This document shows positions 17,603-28,300 of a stretch of 64,000 nt of DNA, one piece after another; the stretch's first letter is position 1; the number at the start of each line of letters is the position of its first letter. Origin of the DNA: an uncultured Eubacteriales bacterium (GTDB lineage: Bacteria > Bacillota > Clostridia > Oscillospirales > Acutalibacteraceae); the NCBI GenBank assembly GCA_934444365.1, contig CAKSCM010000003.1, positions 1-64,000 on the forward strand. Reading direction: 5' to 3'. Made by a program: the position numbers and the translations under genes. The notes below the pieces were generated by a model, which worked only from the letters and a program-made list of their open reading frames with translations, was not told where the DNA came from and ran no database searches.

Positions 17603-19021
17603 TTGTCCGGATTACATGAAGAATGCGGAGTTTTCGGCATTTACTCGCCGGAAAGCTACGACATAGCCACCGATACATATCATGCGCTTTACGCATTGCA
17701 GCACCGCGGACAGGAAAGCTGCGGTATTGCCGTAAACGACGCCGGAGTGTTTTCCTCGTATAAGGATGTGGGACTGGTAGGCGAGGTGTTCACCCGCGAA
17801 AAGCTCGACCGCATAGGAACGGGAAGCATTTCCATAGGCCATGTGCGCTATGCCACCACCGGCCATCGCTCAAGGGAAAACGCCCAGCCGCTGGTTATAA
17901 ACCATATAAAGGGCAGCTTTGCCGTTTGTCACAACGGCAATCTTACAAACACGGCCGCTTTGCGAGAGGAATTGGAGCTTGGCGGCGCCATATTCCACAC
18001 CACGAGCGACACCGAGGTAATAGCCTACATAATTACCAAGGAAAGGCTTGCCGCCCCGTCGATAGAGGAGGCAATCTGCTCGGCAATGTCCAAAATAAAG
18101 GGGGCTTATTCCCTTGTTATGATGTCGCCGAAAAAGCTCATCGCCGCAAGGGACCCTTTCGGCTTCAGACCCCTTTGCATTGGCAAAATGGGCGATAAAT
18201 ATGTATTTGCTTCCGAAAGCTGTGCTCTTGACAGTATCGGGGCCCGGTTTATTCGCGACGTCGAGCCGGGCGAGCTTGTAATCGTTGATAAGAACGGTCT
18301 CAGGAGCAACCGCACCCATTGCGGCAGGGAAAAAAGCGCGCTGTGCGTTTTTGAATTTTTGTATTTTGCCCGGCCTGATTCGGTAATAGACGGCGCGAGC
18401 GTTCACGTCGCCCGTCGTAAGGCCGGCGAGCTGCTCGCCATGGAGCATCCCATCGATGCCGACGTTGTTGTAGGAGTTCCCGATTCCGGACTTGACGCCG
18501 CGCGCGGATACGCCGCTTATTCGGGGATCGAATGCGGTATAGGCTTTATAAAAAATAAATATATTGCCCGTACCTTTATTCAGCCCACCCAAAAACAGCG
18601 CGAGGATGCGGTCCGCATAAAGCTAAACCCCATATCGGCCACCGTAAAGGGAAAACGGGTGGTGCTTATTGACGATTCGATAGTCAGAGGAACGACCGCG
18701 CGGTGTATCGTAAAGCTTTTAAGGGACGCGGGGGCCACAGAGGTTCACATGCTTTCCTCCGCTCCGGCCTTCCTTAATCCGTGTTATTTCGGTACCGATA
18801 TCGATTCAAGGGACAATCTTATCGCCTGCAACCATACGGTGGAAGAGACGGCCGAAATAATCGGCGCCGATTCGCTCGGATACTTAAGTCCCGAAAGCGT
18901 TGTAAAAATAGCCGAGGGCTGTTCGCGCGGCTTTTGCGCCGGCTGCTTTACCGGTAAATATCCGGTACCGGAGCCCGAGGCAAGGCAAAAATACAAATTC
19001 GAGCAAAGAATAAAGCCGTAA
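17603..19021 (+). CDS. purF: Amidophosphoribosyltransferase
   Basis: 472 residues from a TTG start with AAGGAG eight bases ahead. It commits PRPP to purine synthesis using glutamine. MSGLHEE is a short propeptide before the catalytic Cys8 (CGVFGIYS), as in the Bacillus-type enzyme. The N-terminal glutaminase (about 8-235) has HRGQESCG, the CHNGNL motif and DPFGFRPL. The phosphoribosyltransferase part has VVGVPDSGLDAARGYA (about 292) and the PRPP loop VVLIDDSIVRGTTA (about 352-365). Cys residues for the [4Fe-4S] cluster are probably those in the C-terminal block GCSRGFCAGCFTG and upstream. Confidence 0.97.
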   Translation: MSGLHEECGVFGIYSPESYDIATDTYHALYALQHRGQESCGIAVNDAGVFSSYKDVGLVGEVFTREKLDRIGTGSISIGHVRYATTGHRSRENAQPLVINHIKGSFAVCHNGNLTNTAALREELELGGAIFHTTSDTEVIAYIITKERLAAPSIEEAICSAMSKIKGAYSLVMMSPKKLIAARDPFGFRPLCIGKMGDKYVFASESCALDSIGARFIRDVEPGELVIVDKNGLRSNRTHCGREKSALCVFEFLYFARPDSVIDGASVHVARRKAGELLAMEHPIDADVVVGVPDSGLDAARGYAAYSGIECGIGFIKNKYIARTFIQPTQKQREDAVRIKLNPISATVKGKRVVLIDDSIVRGTTARCIVKLLRDAGATEVHMLSSAPAFLNPCYFGTDIDSRDNLIACNHTVEETAEIIGADSLGYLSPESVVKIAEGCSRGFCAGCFTGKYPVPEPEARQKYKFEQRIKP

Positions 19022-19163
19022 ATCGGTTTTTGAAATTTGAAATTCGGTGCCGCCGAAACGGTGTTTTATAAAGAGAAAAGGCGATTGCCGAAAATGCAAA
19101 GAAAAACCGTCGTTACATTAAATAAAACAAGGGTTTAAATTCCGGTTTTGGGAGGAAGAAAAA

Positions 19164-20198
19164 ATGAAAAGCTACAGCGAAAGCTACAAGGCGGCCGGCG
19201 TTGATATAACGGCCGGATATAAAGCAGTCGAGCTTATGAAGGAGCATATAAAAAGAACAAATACACCGGGGGTTCTTTCGGGGATAGGGGGCTTCGGCGG
19301 ACTTTTTATGCCCGATATCGAGGGGATGGAAGCGCCGGTGCTGGTCAGCGGAACCGACGGCGTCGGCACCAAGCTGAAAATCGCCTTTATGCTCGATAAG
19401 CACAACACCGTAGGAATCGACTGTGTCGCCATGTGTGTAAACGACATAATTTGCTGCGGTGCAAGGCCGCTTTTTTTCCTTGATTACATTGCACTGGGCA
19501 AAAACAAGCCCGAGCAGGTGGCCGAAATAGTCTCGGGCGTTGCCGACGGATGTGTTGCGGCCCAGGCGGCCCTTATAGGCGGAGAAACGGCCGAAATGCC
19601 GGGCTTTTATCCCGAAAACGAATACGACATAGCCGGCTTTGCCGTCGGAATGGTAGACCGCCAAAAAATGCTCGACAACAAAAACGTAAGACCGGGCGAC
19701 GCGGTAATTGCCCTTGCCTCAACCGGCGTTCACAGCAACGGCTTTTCGCTGGTCAGAAAGATTTTCGGCGAGGACAAATCCGATTTTATGCACTACAGCG
19801 CCGACCTCGGAAAGACCGTGGGCGAAGCGCTCCTCACCCCGACGGCGATATATGTAAAGCCGATATTATCCCTTATTAAAAAGATAGAGGTCCACTCGAT
19901 TTCCCATATAACCGGCGGCGGATTTTACGAGAATATTCCGCGCGGACTGCCCGACGGCCTTTGCGCTGAAATTGAGCGAAAAGCCATAAACGTCCTGCCT
20001 GTATTTGAAATGATAGCAAAAAAAGGCGGTATCGACGAGAGGGATATGTTCAACACCTTTAATATGGGGGTTGGCATGACGGTGACGGTGCCGGGCGATC
20101 AGGCAAACGGCGCTGTACGGCTCCTTCGCGATTTAGGACAGGACGCCTACATAATCGGCGAGGTTGTAAAGGGCGAAGACGGTGTGGTAATATGCTGA
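19164..20198 (+). CDS. purM: AIR synthetase (phosphoribosylformylglycinamidine cyclo-ligase)
   Basis: 344 residues, the family length. It closes the imidazole ring with ATP. GVDITAGYKAVELMKEHI opens the domain; GIGGFGGLF, VSGTDGVGTKLKIAF (about 57-71), GIDCVAMCVNDIICCGA (about 84-100) and GGETAEMPGFY (about 138-148) are signatures. GGAGG precedes the ATG. The gene overlaps purN by seven bases, pointing to translational coupling. Confidence 0.98.
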   Translation: MKSYSESYKAAGVDITAGYKAVELMKEHIKRTNTPGVLSGIGGFGGLFMPDIEGMEAPVLVSGTDGVGTKLKIAFMLDKHNTVGIDCVAMCVNDIICCGARPLFFLDYIALGKNKPEQVAEIVSGVADGCVAAQAALIGGETAEMPGFYPENEYDIAGFAVGMVDRQKMLDNKNVRPGDAVIALASTGVHSNGFSLVRKIFGEDKSDFMHYSADLGKTVGEALLTPTAIYVKPILSLIKKIEVHSISHITGGGFYENIPRGLPDGLCAEIERKAINVLPVFEMIAKKGGIDERDMFNTFNMGVGMTVTVPGDQANGAVRLLRDLGQDAYIIGEVVKGEDGVVIC

Positions 20199-20797
20199 AC
20201 ATTGCTGTTTTTGTTTCGGGCGGCGGCACTAATTTACAGGCCCTTATCGACGCACAGAAAAGCGGTCTTTTAAAAAGCGGGAAAATAACCCTTGTCCTTT
20301 CGAGCAAAAAGGGCGTTTTCGCCCTTGAAAGGGCAGAAAAAAACGGCATCGAAACCACCGTTATAAGCCGGAAGGATCTAAAAAGCAGCGAGGATTTCGA
20401 CCGTCGGATATTACAAACGGTAAAATCGCACAATATTGACATTATAGTGCTGGCAGGCTTTTTGTCGATACTCGGCGACGGATTTATAAAGGAATACAAG
20501 GATCGCATAATAAACGTGCACCCTTCCCTTATTCCGGCCTTTTGCGGCAAGGGGATGTACGGGCTGAAGGTTCACGAGGCAGCGCTCGGCCGCGGAGTAA
20601 AGCTGACCGGAGCAACGGTACATTTTGTAAACGAAATACCGGACGGCGGCCGTATTATCGCCCAAAAAGGGGTCGAGGTGCTGCCGGACGACACGCCGGA
20701 GACATTGCAAAAAAGGGTAATGGAGCAGGCCGAATGGATTTTACTCCCGAAGGCCGTGGAATCGGTGTGCTCCGCGTTATTAAGCGGCAAGAAATAG
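20192..20797 (+). CDS. purN: Phosphoribosylglycinamide formyltransferase
   Basis: 201 residues. It transfers a formyl group from 10-formyl-THF to GAR. VSGGGTNLQALIDA (about 8-21) binds the phosphoribosyl end. LAGFLSILG, NVHPSLIPAF (Asn/His catalytic pair, about 109-118) and GATVHFVNEIPDGGRII (Asp region, about 139-155) follow. It overlaps purM at the start. Confidence 0.97.
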   Translation: MLNIAVFVSGGGTNLQALIDAQKSGLLKSGKITLVLSSKKGVFALERAEKNGIETTVISRKDLKSSEDFDRRILQTVKSHNIDIIVLAGFLSILGDGFIKEYKDRIINVHPSLIPAFCGKGMYGLKVHEAALGRGVKLTGATVHFVNEIPDGGRIIAQKGVEVLPDDTPETLQKRVMEQAEWILLPKAVESVCSALLSGKK

Positions 20798-20889
20798 GTA
20801 CCCCGCCCGACGGAAAACCGTTTTCCCCTGTTCGGGACATCACTTCATCGCAAGTTTTTTAGTATAACATTTTAAGGAGAGGGTTTAAA

Positions 20890-21600
20890 ATGATGACACT
20901 TACAAAGGCGCTCGCCTCTAACAGCTACCCCGGCCGGGGAATACTCCTCGGAACAAGCGAGGACGAAAGATATGCCGTCGCGGCCTATTTTATAATGGGC
21001 AGAAGCGTCAACAGCCGCAACCGTATTTTTGCGGCGAACGATTTTTCGGGAATAAAAACGGTGGCCTTTGACGAATCGAAGCTGACCGATCCGTCCCTTA
21101 TAATCTACAATGCGGTAAGCGTTATCGGGGATGAGACGATAGTCACAAACGGCGACCAGACCGACACTATATACGAGCATTTAAAATCGGGCGGCACCTT
21201 CGAGGAGGCGCTTTATACACGCGAATTTGAGCCCGACAGACCGAATTTCACGCCCAGAATATCCGGTCTTATAAAAAGGGAGAAGAACGATGTCTCCTTT
21301 AAGCTTTCCATTTTAAAATCGGGGGACGAAAAGGGCGAAAGCTGTATCCGCGAGTTTTTCTCCTATTCGGCAATCGAGGCAGGTGTTGCTCGTCTTATAC
21401 ATACATACGAGCACGACGGCGACCCGATCCCCTCATTTTCGGGCGAGCCGAAGGCGGTAAAAATAAGCGGCGATATAGATTCCGTTGCAAACGAGCTGTG
21501 GAGTGTGCTTGACAGTGATAACAAGGTGTCGCTTTTTGTCCGTTTTATAAATAAAAAAACGGGAGAATACTTAACCCGCGTAATAAACAAAAACGAATAA
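20890..21600 (+). CDS. purO: IMP cyclohydrolase, PurO-type
   Basis: 236 residues. It resembles the stand-alone IMP cyclohydrolase family first defined in archaea (PurO fold): SNSYPGRGILLG (about 10-21), SRNRIF (about 41), an Ile/Val-rich NAVSVIGDETIVTNGDQT (about 77-94) and TPRISGLI. It converts FAICAR to IMP. In most bacteria this step is done by the N-terminal domain of PurH, which is absent from the neighbouring AICAR transformylase. The pair therefore makes up the last two steps. AAGGAGAGG precedes the start; either of the first two ATGs could be used. Confidence 0.9.
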   Translation: MMTLTKALASNSYPGRGILLGTSEDERYAVAAYFIMGRSVNSRNRIFAANDFSGIKTVAFDESKLTDPSLIIYNAVSVIGDETIVTNGDQTDTIYEHLKSGGTFEEALYTREFEPDRPNFTPRISGLIKREKNDVSFKLSILKSGDEKGESCIREFFSYSAIEAGVARLIHTYEHDGDPIPSFSGEPKAVKISGDIDSVANELWSVLDSDNKVSLFVRFINKKTGEYLTRVINKNE

Positions 21601-21751
21601 TAAGGCGAAATATAAAGAAATGTAATGCGTGCTTCGGGGCGGCGAAGGGATGATAACAGGGCCTTAACTTGCCCTTCGTCCGGTTAAGAACCGCAAGCAG
21701 TACAAAAGATAAAAAACAGGATAAGCAGGCAAAACGAAAGGATGTATTTTT

Positions 21752-22936
21752 ATGTCGAACGAAATAGCCCTTAAATACGGATGCAACCCCAACCAGACCC
21801 CGTCGAGAATATTCATGAAGGACGGCTCTTCACTTCCCGTAACGGTTTTAAACGGCCGCCCGGGATACATAAATTTTCTCGACGCCTTAAACGGCTGGCA
21901 GCTTGTAAGCGAGCTAAAAGAGGCCACCGGACTGCCGGCAGCCGCTTCCTTCAAGCACGTAAGCCCTGCCGGAGCGGCGGTGGGACTGCCCCTTGACGAA
22001 ACCCTTAAAAGGATGTATTTTGTCGAATGTGACGGCGAGCTTTCTCCCCTTGCATGCGCATATGCGAGGGCGAGAGGGGCCGACAGAATGTCCTCCTTCG
22101 GCGATTTTATAAGCCTTTCGGATGTTTGCGACGTCGACACGGCGAGGCTTATTCAGCATGAGGTCTCCGACGGAATCATCGCCCCCGGCTATACCGACGA
22201 GGCCCTCGAAATCCTTAAATCCAAACGCAAGGGCAACTACAATATAGTTCTTATCGACAAGGACTATAAGCCGGCCGCAATCGAGCAAAAGGATGTTTTC
22301 GGGGTAACCTTTGAACAGGGTCATAACTTTTTAAAACTTGACGAAAAGCTGCTTGAGAACATACCTACCGCCTGCAAGGAGCTGCCCGAGAGCGCAAAAA
22401 GGGACCTGCTTATTGCCCTTATAACCCTCAAATACACCCAGTCAAATTCTGTGTGCTATACCTACGACGGACAGGCAATCGGTATTGGCGCCGGACAGCA
22501 GTCCCGTATTCACTGCACCCGTCTTGCCGGAAACAAGGCCGACAGCTGGTTTTTAAGGCGCAGCGAAAAGGTGCTCTCACTTCAGTTTTTGCCCACCCTT
22601 TCGCGAGCCGAAAGGGACAATACAATCGATGTTTATCTGTCTGACGACGAATGCGACGACGTGCTCGCCGAGGGCAAATGGCAAAGCTTTTTTGCGGTTC
22701 GTCCCGAGCCCTTTACAAAGGAGCAAAAGCGTGAGTGGCTCGGTAAATTCAGCGGCGTTTGTCTCGGATCGGACGCCTTCTTCCCCTTCGGCGACAACAT
22801 CGAAAGGGCAAGAAAGAGCGGCGTTTCGTACATTGCACAGCCGGGCGGCTCAATAAGGGACGACAACGTTATAGCGGCATGCGACAAATACGGAATGGTA
22901 ATGGCCTTTACCGGGGTTCGCCTTTTCCATCATTGA
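21752..22936 (+). CDS. purH: AICAR transformylase (PurH C-terminal domain only)
   Basis: 394 residues, equivalent to the transformylase half of PurH, with no IMP cyclohydrolase domain. ALKYGCNPNQTPSRIF opens it; SFKHVSPAGAAVG (about 69-81) carries the catalytic Lys-His pair; KYTQSNSVCY (about 225-234), GIGAGQQSRIHCTRLAG (about 243) and SDAFFPFGDNIE (about 340) are family blocks. It formylates AICAR with 10-formyl-THF. It follows purO, which supplies the missing activity. AAAGGA precedes the ATG. Stand-alone forms have been given the name PurV in some comparative work (recalled). Confidence 0.93.
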   Translation: MSNEIALKYGCNPNQTPSRIFMKDGSSLPVTVLNGRPGYINFLDALNGWQLVSELKEATGLPAAASFKHVSPAGAAVGLPLDETLKRMYFVECDGELSPLACAYARARGADRMSSFGDFISLSDVCDVDTARLIQHEVSDGIIAPGYTDEALEILKSKRKGNYNIVLIDKDYKPAAIEQKDVFGVTFEQGHNFLKLDEKLLENIPTACKELPESAKRDLLIALITLKYTQSNSVCYTYDGQAIGIGAGQQSRIHCTRLAGNKADSWFLRRSEKVLSLQFLPTLSRAERDNTIDVYLSDDECDDVLAEGKWQSFFAVRPEPFTKEQKREWLGKFSGVCLGSDAFFPFGDNIERARKSGVSYIAQPGGSIRDDNVIAACDKYGMVMAFTGVRLFHH

Positions 22937-22988
22937 TCCCAAATATTACACCGGATAAAGGGAAAGCTGCTTAACATCAAATAAAATG

Positions 22989-23052
22989 TTTTCTCCGGCC
23001 GAGGAAAGAAAGGTCCGGTTTTGCCCCGGACGGATCCCGCCGCCGGAGAAAA
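22989..23052 (+). other. Branched inverted-repeat element in the leader of the GH25 gene
   Basis: An outer stem TTTTCTCCGG (22989-22998) pairs with CCGGAGAAAA (23043-23052). Inside it GTCCGG (23013-23018) pairs with CCGGAC (23026-23031). It does not match a riboswitch family I know and has no terminal T-run. Confidence 0.4.
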
Positions 23053-23134
23053 CGGATAAAGACGTATAGACAAAACAAGATAAGATAAAATCAGAATCAA
23101 AAATCAAGGAAGTTACCGAAAGGCATAAATACGC

Positions 23135-23971
23135 ATGTATAAAAAATACACAAAAAAGCAAACGGTGCTTTTGCTTTGCGGCGCTTTGGCCGCGGCCGTA
23201 ATCGTTGCGGTTTTGTTGCTGATTATCTGTTCACGGGGGGAGAAAACGCCCGTGCTTGCCGAGTCCGACGACCCGTATGCCCTGCTCGAGAAAAATACAT
23301 ACGACAAATCGGCATTTTTTGAAGAAAACGGACTTAAAAACTATCGATTTAAAGACGGGGAAAAAGCCCTTGTCGGGATAGATGTTTCGGAGCATCAGGA
23401 GGACATCGACTGGAGCGCCCTTTCGGGCAAAATCGACTTTGCCTTTATAAGGGTCGGCTATCGCGGATACGAATACGGCCTTCTTAATCCCGATGACAGG
23501 CTGCACGACAATATATCGGGCGCTCTAAAGGCGAAAATACCGGTCGGCGTGTACTTTTTTTCTCAGGCAATAAGCGAGGATGAGGCGGTTGCCGAGGCAA
23601 AATACGTTATAGATTCCATAAAGGACTACAACGTTACGTGGCCGGTGGTGTACGATATGGAGCGGCTTGAAAACGCGAGAGCCGAAGCTTTAAGTGCCGA
23701 AGAGCGAACCCGTTTCGCCGGGGTTTTTTGCTCGGAAATAAAAAAAGCAGGCTACACGCCGCTTATTTACGGCAACGTCAACTGGCTGCTTTACGAGATT
23801 GACATGCCGTCGCTAAAAAATTACGGATTTTGGCTTGCCGAATATGACGATCTGCCGGAATTCCCCTACAATTTTGACATCTGGCAGTATACCGACACCG
23901 GGAAAATCCCGGGCGTAGAGGGCAAATTCGATCTCAACGTTTCGTTTAAGGATTTCGGTAAAGCGGAGTAA
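23135..23971 (+). CDS. Membrane-anchored GH25 muramidase (lysozyme)
   Basis: 278 residues. A basic N-terminus and one membrane helix (about 10-32, signal anchor) are followed by a short linker and a GH25 domain (about 78-278). GIDVSEHQ (about 82) carries the first catalytic Asp, VYDMERL (about 172) the Asp/Glu pair, and IRVGYRGYEYG and GVYFFSQAIS are typical. It should hydrolyse peptidoglycan outside the cell. It interrupts an otherwise pure purine cluster, 198 bases after the AICAR transformylase gene and 38 bases before purD, in the same direction. Confidence 0.92.
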   Translation: MYKKYTKKQTVLLLCGALAAAVIVAVLLLIICSRGEKTPVLAESDDPYALLEKNTYDKSAFFEENGLKNYRFKDGEKALVGIDVSEHQEDIDWSALSGKIDFAFIRVGYRGYEYGLLNPDDRLHDNISGALKAKIPVGVYFFSQAISEDEAVAEAKYVIDSIKDYNVTWPVVYDMERLENARAEALSAEERTRFAGVFCSEIKKAGYTPLIYGNVNWLLYEIDMPSLKNYGFWLAEYDDLPEFPYNFDIWQYTDTGKIPGVEGKFDLNVSFKDFGKAE

Positions 23972-24009
23972 AATTCCGTTAATAAAAAATGAAGGTTCGG
24001 AGTGAGCTT

Positions 24010-25299
24010 ATGAAAATAATGGTTATAGGCAGCGGCGGACGGGAGCACGCCATAATAAAAAAGCTGAAAACGAGTCCGCTTTGCGAAAAAATATACGCTC
24101 TGCCCGGCAACGGCGGAATAAGCACGGATGCCGAGTGCGTCGGCATATCGGCCGAGGACGTTAGCGGCATTGTCGATTTTGCGGTCAAGAATAAAATAGA
24201 TTTTGCCGTTGTGGCGCCCGACGGGGCATTGGCTGCCGGCACGGTGGATGCCTTAAACGAAAAGGGCATCAAATGCTTCGGACCGGACAAAAAGGCCGCC
24301 GAGATCGAAAGCAGCAAGGTTTTTGCCAAGGAGCTTATGAAAAAATACGGTATTCCGACCGCCGATTACGAGGTTTTTTCCTCTCCCGAGGCGGCCGTGG
24401 AGTACATAAAATCACGGGGAAAATATCCCGTAGTCATAAAGGCCGACGGACTGGCTCTCGGAAAGGGCGTTATAATCGCAAAGGATGAGGATGAAGCCTG
24501 TCTTGCGGTACGCTCGATAATGAACGACAGAATTTTCGGGGAAAGCGGCGCGAGAATTGTTGTCGAAGAATTCCTTACGGGGCCCGAGGTATCGGTGCTT
24601 TCATTTACCGACGGGAAGACCCTTGTGCCGATGGTGTCGAGCATGGATCACAAGCGCGCATACGACGGCGACAAAGGACCCAACACCGGCGGCATGGGAA
24701 CGGTAGCGCCGAATCCCCTTTATACGGGCGAGATACAGTCCTACTGTATGGAGAAAATATTCATGCCGACGGTAAGGGCCATGTCGGAAATGGGTCGTCC
24801 GTTTAAGGGCTGTCTTTATTTCGGACTTATGCTGACCGATGAGGGTCCCAAGGTAATAGAGTACAATTCGCGCTTCGGCGACCCCGAAACCCAGGTTGTC
24901 TTACCACTTTTACAGGGCGATCTGCTTGAAATAATGACGGCGGTCAGCGACGGGACACTGGATAAATGCGAGCTTTCGTTCTCGCAAAAAAGTGCGGCGT
25001 GTGTTATAATAGCCTCGGGCGGATATCCCGGTCATTACGAAAAGGGCAAGGTGATATCCGGTATTGATAAGGCCGAAAAATCGGGCGCTTTCGTTTACCA
25101 CGCCGGAACGGCCCTTAGCGAAAAGGGCGGCTTTGTAACCTCGGGCGGGCGTGTGCTGGGGGTAACCTATGTAGGAGACACCCTTGAAAAGGCTATTGAC
25201 GGGGCATATAATGCGGCCGAAAAAATAAGCTTTGAGGGGGCGTTTATGCGTTCGGACATAGGAAAAAGAGCCCTCGGTTTTGAAGAATCGGAGAAATAA
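24010..25299 (+). CDS. purD: Phosphoribosylamine-glycine ligase
   Basis: 429 residues from the ATG at 24010, which has GGAG about eight bases upstream. An earlier in-frame ATG at 23989 lacks a ribosome site and would add seven odd residues. It ligates glycine to phosphoribosylamine with ATP. MVIGSGGREHAI (about 4-15), the ATP-grasp block VIKADGLALGKGV (about 140-152), DHKRAYDGDKGPNTGGMG (about 213-230) and EYNSRFGDPETQ (about 284-295) are signatures. Confidence 0.97.
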   Translation: MKIMVIGSGGREHAIIKKLKTSPLCEKIYALPGNGGISTDAECVGISAEDVSGIVDFAVKNKIDFAVVAPDGALAAGTVDALNEKGIKCFGPDKKAAEIESSKVFAKELMKKYGIPTADYEVFSSPEAAVEYIKSRGKYPVVIKADGLALGKGVIIAKDEDEACLAVRSIMNDRIFGESGARIVVEEFLTGPEVSVLSFTDGKTLVPMVSSMDHKRAYDGDKGPNTGGMGTVAPNPLYTGEIQSYCMEKIFMPTVRAMSEMGRPFKGCLYFGLMLTDEGPKVIEYNSRFGDPETQVVLPLLQGDLLEIMTAVSDGTLDKCELSFSQKSAACVIIASGGYPGHYEKGKVISGIDKAEKSGAFVYHAGTALSEKGGFVTSGGRVLGVTYVGDTLEKAIDGAYNAAEKISFEGAFMRSDIGKRALGFEESEK

Positions 25300-25396
25300 A
25301 AACGTATCGTGCCGGACGCGTCGGATAGTTCGGATGAAAACAGCGCAAACAGCAAATATATGAGAAACAAAAAACTGCAAGGAGAGATCGATATCT

Positions 25397-28300
25397 ATGG
25401 CGGTATTCAGAATATATGTTGAAAAAAAGGCGGAGTTTGCGGACGAGGCGGCTTCCCTGCTCGGCGAGATCAGGGGATTTCTCGGCATTCGCGATGTTAA
25501 CGGTGCGCGCATTATAAACCGCTACGATGTCGAGGGTGTGGACGAAAGCCTCTTCGAAAAATGCCGTACCACGGTGTTTTCGGAGCCTCAGGTCGACCTT
25601 ACCTACAGCGAGCTGCCCGATGATTTAAAGGATTTCGAGCTTTTCGCGGTGGAGTATCTGCCCGGACAGTTTGACCAGCGCGCCGACTCGGCGGCACAGT
25701 GCATACAGCTTGTTTCACAGCTTGAGCGCCCCACCGTCCGCACGGCGAAAATTTATGCGATTGGCGGCGTATCGAAGGACAGCCTTGAGAAAATCGAGAA
25801 ATACGTTATAAACCCGGTGGAAAGCCGGCTTGCTTCCTTCGATAAGCCCGATACGCTGAAAATCGCAAGCGACGAGCCGGCCGACATTGCCGTTATAAAG
25901 GGCTTTACCTCAATGTCGAGACATGAGCTCGACGACCTTATAAAAAAATACGGCTTTGCAATGGATTCGGACGATATTGAATTCTGCCGGAATTATTTTT
26001 CCGCCGAGCACCGCGACCCGACCATGACCGAGCTTCGTATGATAGACACATATTGGTCGGATCACTGCCGCCATACCACCTTCGGCACGATAATCGACGG
26101 GGCCGAAATAGCCGATCCGGCCGTAAAGGCAGCCTTTGACGATTTTATGAAAATGCGAAGCGAAATAGGGCGCGATAAGCCCGTCACCCTCATGGAGCTC
26201 GCGACCCTGCCCGTGCGTTATTATAAGAAAAAGGGGCTTTTGCCGAAGCTTGACGATTCCGAGGAGATAAACGCCTGCACCGTTAAAATAAAGGTCACGG
26301 TCGACGGAGAGATCGAGGATTGGCTGCTGCTTTTTAAAAACGAGACCCATAACCACCCCACCGAAATAGAACCCTTCGGCGGAGCGGCAACCTGCATAGG
26401 CGGCGCGATCCGCGATCCGCTGAGCGGACGGGCATATGTATATCAGGCCATGAGAATAACCGGCGCGGCCGATCCGCTTTGCCCGATCGAAGAGACCATG
26501 CCGGGCAAGCTGCCGCAAAAAAAGCTTGTTACAACGGCGGCCGCCGGATACAGCTCCTACGGCAACCAGATAGGTCTTGCGACCGGACTGGTGGACGAAA
26601 TATACCATCCCGGATACGCCGCAAAGCGCCTTGAAATCGGCGCTGTCGTAGCGGCGGCCCCGAGCAAAAACGTAATACGGCTCACCCCCGCTCCGGGCGA
26701 TAAAATTATATTGATAGGCGGAAAAACCGGACGCGACGGCTGCGGCGGCGCTACCGGTTCGTCAAAATCGCACGATGTAAAATCGATATCGACCTGCGGC
26801 GCCGAGGTTCAAAAGGGCAACGCCCCCGAGGAAAGAAAGCTGCAAAGGCTCTTTCGCAACAGCGAGGCCACCCGTCTTATAAAACGGTGCAACGATTTCG
26901 GCGCCGGCGGAGTTTCGGTCGCAATAGGAGAGCTGGCCGACGGGCTGTTTATTGATCTTGACAGGGTGCCTAAAAAATATCAGGGGCTCGACGGGACCGA
27001 AATTGCAATTTCGGAATCGCAGGAGCGTATGGCGGTGGTGGTCTCCCCCGAAAACGCCGAAAGATTTATCGCCCTTGCAAACGGCGAGAATCTCGAAGCG
27101 ACAACGGTCGCCGAGGTGACCGAGGAAAAACGCCTTAAAATGAACTGGCGCGGCAAAACCGTGGTTGATGTCTCGCGCGGATTTTTGAATTCAAACGGCG
27201 CCGAAAAGCATACGACGGTGTCGGTCCCGGCAACTAAAACCGATATAAGAGCCGAAAACGGTACCGGCAATGCCGATTGCGATTTTGCACAAATGATGAA
27301 GGATAGGGTAAGCGACCTTAACTTCTGCTCCCGTCAGGGACTGTGCGAGCGGTTCGATTCGACCATCGGTGCCGGCAGCGTTATGATGCCCTTCGGCGGA
27401 AAATATCAGCTGACCCCCCTTCCCTACATGGCGGCCGAGGTTTCGCTCGAAAAGGGCAAGACCGACGACTGCTCGGTCATGTCGTGGGGATTTGATCCTT
27501 TTGTCAGCGAAAAAAATGTGTTTTACGGCGCATACAGTGCGGTCTATCAGTCGGTAATGCGGCTTGCCGCCGCCGGTGCTCCGCTTGATGACTGCTATCT
27601 TACCTTCCAGGAATACTTCGAGCGCATGGGCAGCGATCCCGAGCGTTGGGGCAAGCCATTTGCGGCGTTGCTCGGCAGTATAAGAGCTCAGCGTGAGCTC
27701 GGGATCATATCAATCGGCGGTAAGGATTCCATGTCGGGAACCTTCGAAAAGCTGGACGTTCCGCCGACGCTGGTCTCCTTTGCCGTTACCATGGCAAAGG
27801 CAAACGAGCTTATATCAAACGAGTTTAAAACAGCCTGCAGCGAGGCGGTTACCCTTTCGGTAAAGCGCACACAGGACGGCTGCTTTGAACCGTCCGACGC
27901 AAAAAGGGTCTTCGCCCTTATTCGCTCGCTTAAAAAAGAGGGCAAAATCGTCACCTGCCATGCGGTCTCGCGCGGCGGTATTGCCGAGGCCGTGTTCAAG
28001 ATGTCAATAGGCAATAAATTCGGCTTCCAGTATTACGATTCGGTCAAAAAAGAGGATATTTTCCGCGCCGGAGAGGGCACCTTTATTCTCGAGCTTGCCG
28101 ACGGCGTTATAGCCTGCGATATCGCGGGGGCAAAGCCGCTCGGCGCCGTTATTAAGGATTTCGAATTTGTGCTCGGCAAAAGCCTTGTAACGGGCGATGA
28201 GCTGCTTTGCGGCTATTCGTCAAAATTGGAGCCGGTCTTTCCGATGAATCCTGCCAAAACGGAGGCCGGACCGATCGAAAATATAAGCTTCGAAAATAAT

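Noticed and set aside
22999..23031. GAGGAAAG segment as RNase P RNA
   Set aside because: Only one short motif matches. The surrounding sequence is far too short and the other conserved regions are missing.
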